From the NCBI GenBank assembly GCA_902791025.1, contig CADATZ010000007.1, positions 41,809 to 105,808 on the forward strand: a stretch of DNA of 64,000 nucleotides, read 5' to 3'. Numbering within the stretch: the stretch's first letter is position 1; the number at the start of each line of letters is the position of its first letter. Below the pieces are notes generated by a model, which was not told where the DNA came from, searched no databases, and saw nothing but the letters and a program-made list of their open reading frames with translations. This document shows, one piece after another, positions 62,874 through 64,000 of the stretch. The stretch comes from an uncultured Chloroflexota bacterium (lineage in GTDB: Bacteria; Chloroflexota; Anaerolineae; Anaerolineales; Anaerolineaceae). A program made the translations under genes and the position numbers.

Positions 62874-63716
62874 ATGCTAAAAAAATTACTGTTTGTATTG
62901 CTGATCGTATTGTTGACCCTTTCTTTACCCGCGATGGCGGAAGAAGAAGTCATACTCGGCCGTCTGACCAAACTGGGTGTCGACGAAGACACACTGAACG
63001 AAGCGATCTCAGATGTTTTTTTCTCGCTCGTACCTTTTTCCCGCTATCAGTTTTTTGATACGCTGAACAGCATGGTTCTCGCGCTTAACAGCAAAGCAAT
63101 CGCCGGACTTCAGGTTGATGAATTTACGGCAAAATATCTGATGTCAAGAAATGAGAATTTTGTTGAATTCAAAACATCCGCTGCTCCTCCCTATCTGCTG
63201 GATTATTCCATGCTTCTCCGTGAGGAAAACGCAGAACTCCGCGACAGCATCTCCGCTGCCATCGAAGATATGCGGGCTGATGGCACACTGGATGCGCTGA
63301 AACAGCAGTATATCGATAATGTTATCGCCGGAACCGAACCGGATGCGATACCGGTGGAAAAATTTGAAGGCGCGGAAACCATCAAGGTAGCGCTGACCGG
63401 TGACCGGCCTCCGATGGACTATTTTTCATCAGCCGGTGAGCCGATTGGCTTCAACACCGCGATCCTCTCAGAAGTCGGGAAACGACTCGAGAAAAACGTT
63501 GAATTTGTCTCGATTGATACCGGCGCACGCACGGTTTCGCTTTCTTCCGGTGCAAGTGATATTGTTTTCTGGTCAGAAGCGGGGAACTTTGATAACTGGG
63601 ATGGCGCTGATACGGAAGACCAGCCGGAAAACACTGTTGTCACAAAACCTTATCTTACCGGTCTTATTACTTACGTCGTATTAGCCGATTCACCGATTGC
63701 CGCGATCAGCGAATAA
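62874..63716 (+). CDS. Solute-binding protein family 3 with swapped half-domains (copy 2)
   Basis: A 280-residue exported protein. The signal peptide (MLKKLLFVLLIVLLTL) ends near AMA, with no lipobox. As in the copy at 44743, the half with FDTLNSMVLALNSKAI...TAKYLMSRN...ADGTLDALKQQYID (about residues 60-145) comes before IKVALTGDRPPMD...GFNTAILSEV...LSSGASDIVFW (about 160-245). The two copies clearly share ancestry, with the same order of halves. AAGGAGG is five bases before the ATG at 62874; an in-frame ATG at 62808 lies in repeat R6. Flanked by R6 and R7; no transporter genes adjacent. Confidence 0.8.
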   Translation: MLKKLLFVLLIVLLTLSLPAMAEEEVILGRLTKLGVDEDTLNEAISDVFFSLVPFSRYQFFDTLNSMVLALNSKAIAGLQVDEFTAKYLMSRNENFVEFKTSAAPPYLLDYSMLLREENAELRDSISAAIEDMRADGTLDALKQQYIDNVIAGTEPDAIPVEKFEGAETIKVALTGDRPPMDYFSSAGEPIGFNTAILSEVGKRLEKNVEFVSIDTGARTVSLSSGASDIVFWSEAGNFDNWDGADTEDQPENTVVTKPYLTGLITYVVLADSPIAAISE

Positions 63717-63726
63717 CAGCCCGGTT

Positions 63727-63884
63727 CATATCTATTCAAAACGAAGCATACGGGGACAGCTTTCTTGTTGTTGCGAAGTCATCACAAATACCCGGCAGCC
63801 GAGTCGCATCGCTCATAAGCGCATCTCGGCTGCCACTCACCTGTGTCGGCTGCGCGGCAGCAGGTAAATGGGAGGCCTGTTGCT
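63727..63884. repeat. Palindromic intergenic repeat R7 (composite)
   Basis: Begins like the other members (ATATCTATTCAAAACGAAGC, CGGGGACAGCTTTCTTGTTG), then has a distinct stem GGCAGCCGAG / CTCGGCTGCC and a third arm resembling R1 (CCTGTGTCGGCTGCGCGGCAG). It may be two elements joined. Confidence 0.75.
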
Positions 63885-63910
63885 TATTACCACAAAAAAG
63901 AACATTTGTC

Positions 63911-63940
63911 AACCGCCAATATTGGCGGTTTTCTTTTTTA
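63911..63940 (+). terminator. Rho-independent terminator after the swapped binding-protein gene
   Basis: A perfect palindrome AACCGCCAAT/ATTGGCGGTT followed by TTCTTTTTT. The last 60 bases of the window show nothing further than an isolated GGGGACGG. Confidence 0.85.
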
Positions 63941-64000
63941 AATTTTTGCATATATTTTAATTAACGATCAAAAACGGGGACGGTTAGCCCGTACTTGGTA

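Noticed and set aside
63736..63951. 71-codon open frame on the minus strand
   Set aside because: It runs over repeat R7 and a terminator and has no ribosome site; a by-product of the repeat.

Overview
The window looks like a chromosomal stretch of a Chloroflexota bacterium, most likely class Anaerolineae. The main pointers are two adjacent large membrane proteins of the DUF2298 (Chlor_Arch_YYY) family, typical of Chloroflexota and some archaea, a large DUF4157 (eCIS core) protein, many polytopic GT39-like proteins, and moderate GC with bacterial housekeeping genes (gyrA, leuS, lepA, cmk, pheA, tyrA). No rRNA, CRISPR array, prophage or intact transposase gene is visible. The taxonomic call is an inference from gene content; nothing in the sequence names the species.

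Layout. 1-15.5 kb: a 5'-truncated oligopeptide ABC ATPase, a GT39-like membrane protein, gyrA (minus), a 971-residue DUF4157 protein, an overlapping PfkB kinase/class II aldolase pair, a ParA ATPase overlapping an acidic 14-residue-repeat protein, then on the minus strand a DUF493 protein, a Tat-signal L,D-transpeptidase and a DUF6056-like membrane protein. 15.6-34.4 kb (all minus): lepA, a flippase-like protein, a GT4 glycosyltransferase, a GT39-like protein, two DUF2298 proteins, another GT39-like protein, cmk, a histidine-kinase-like protein with no evident phospho-acceptor histidine, a Nudix hydrolase, two tRNA-Ala genes (GGC and CGC) with their own terminator, and leuS. 34.6-39.5 kb (minus): a complete nucleoside-type BMP ABC transporter operon.

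39.5-48.8 kb is rich in signalling: a 7TM-PAS-GGDEF diguanylate cyclase, a very large MscS-type channel, a GNAT protein, a solute-binding protein whose two half-domains are in swapped order, sfsA, a double cNMP-binding protein, and a convergent class III nucleotidyl cyclase. 48.8-54.6 kb is a sugar/inositol-type operon (binding protein, ATPase, permease, Gfo/Idh dehydrogenase, TIM-barrel isomerase, with the cyclase as last, translationally coupled gene) headed by a perfect LacI-type operator over its promoter. 54.9-57.1 kb carries pheA and tyrA. The rest holds a DagK lipid kinase, a PAS-(degenerate GGDEF)-EAL protein, a flavodoxin-like reductase, two very small genes, and a second copy of the swapped-order binding protein.

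Two families of intergenic repeats run through the window. One is a family of about 90-160 bp imperfect palindromes (cores like GCACATGGGGACAG plus a central CTTGTG..CACAAG stem) at seven clear places, two of them flanking the second swapped-order binding protein. The other is a set of short tandem heptamer arrays (period exactly 7, unit sequence differing from site to site) in at least seven gaps. The items most worth a second look are the swapped-order binding-protein paralogues, the ParA plus acidic repeat protein pair, the cyclase/cNMP-receptor pair, and these two repeat families.
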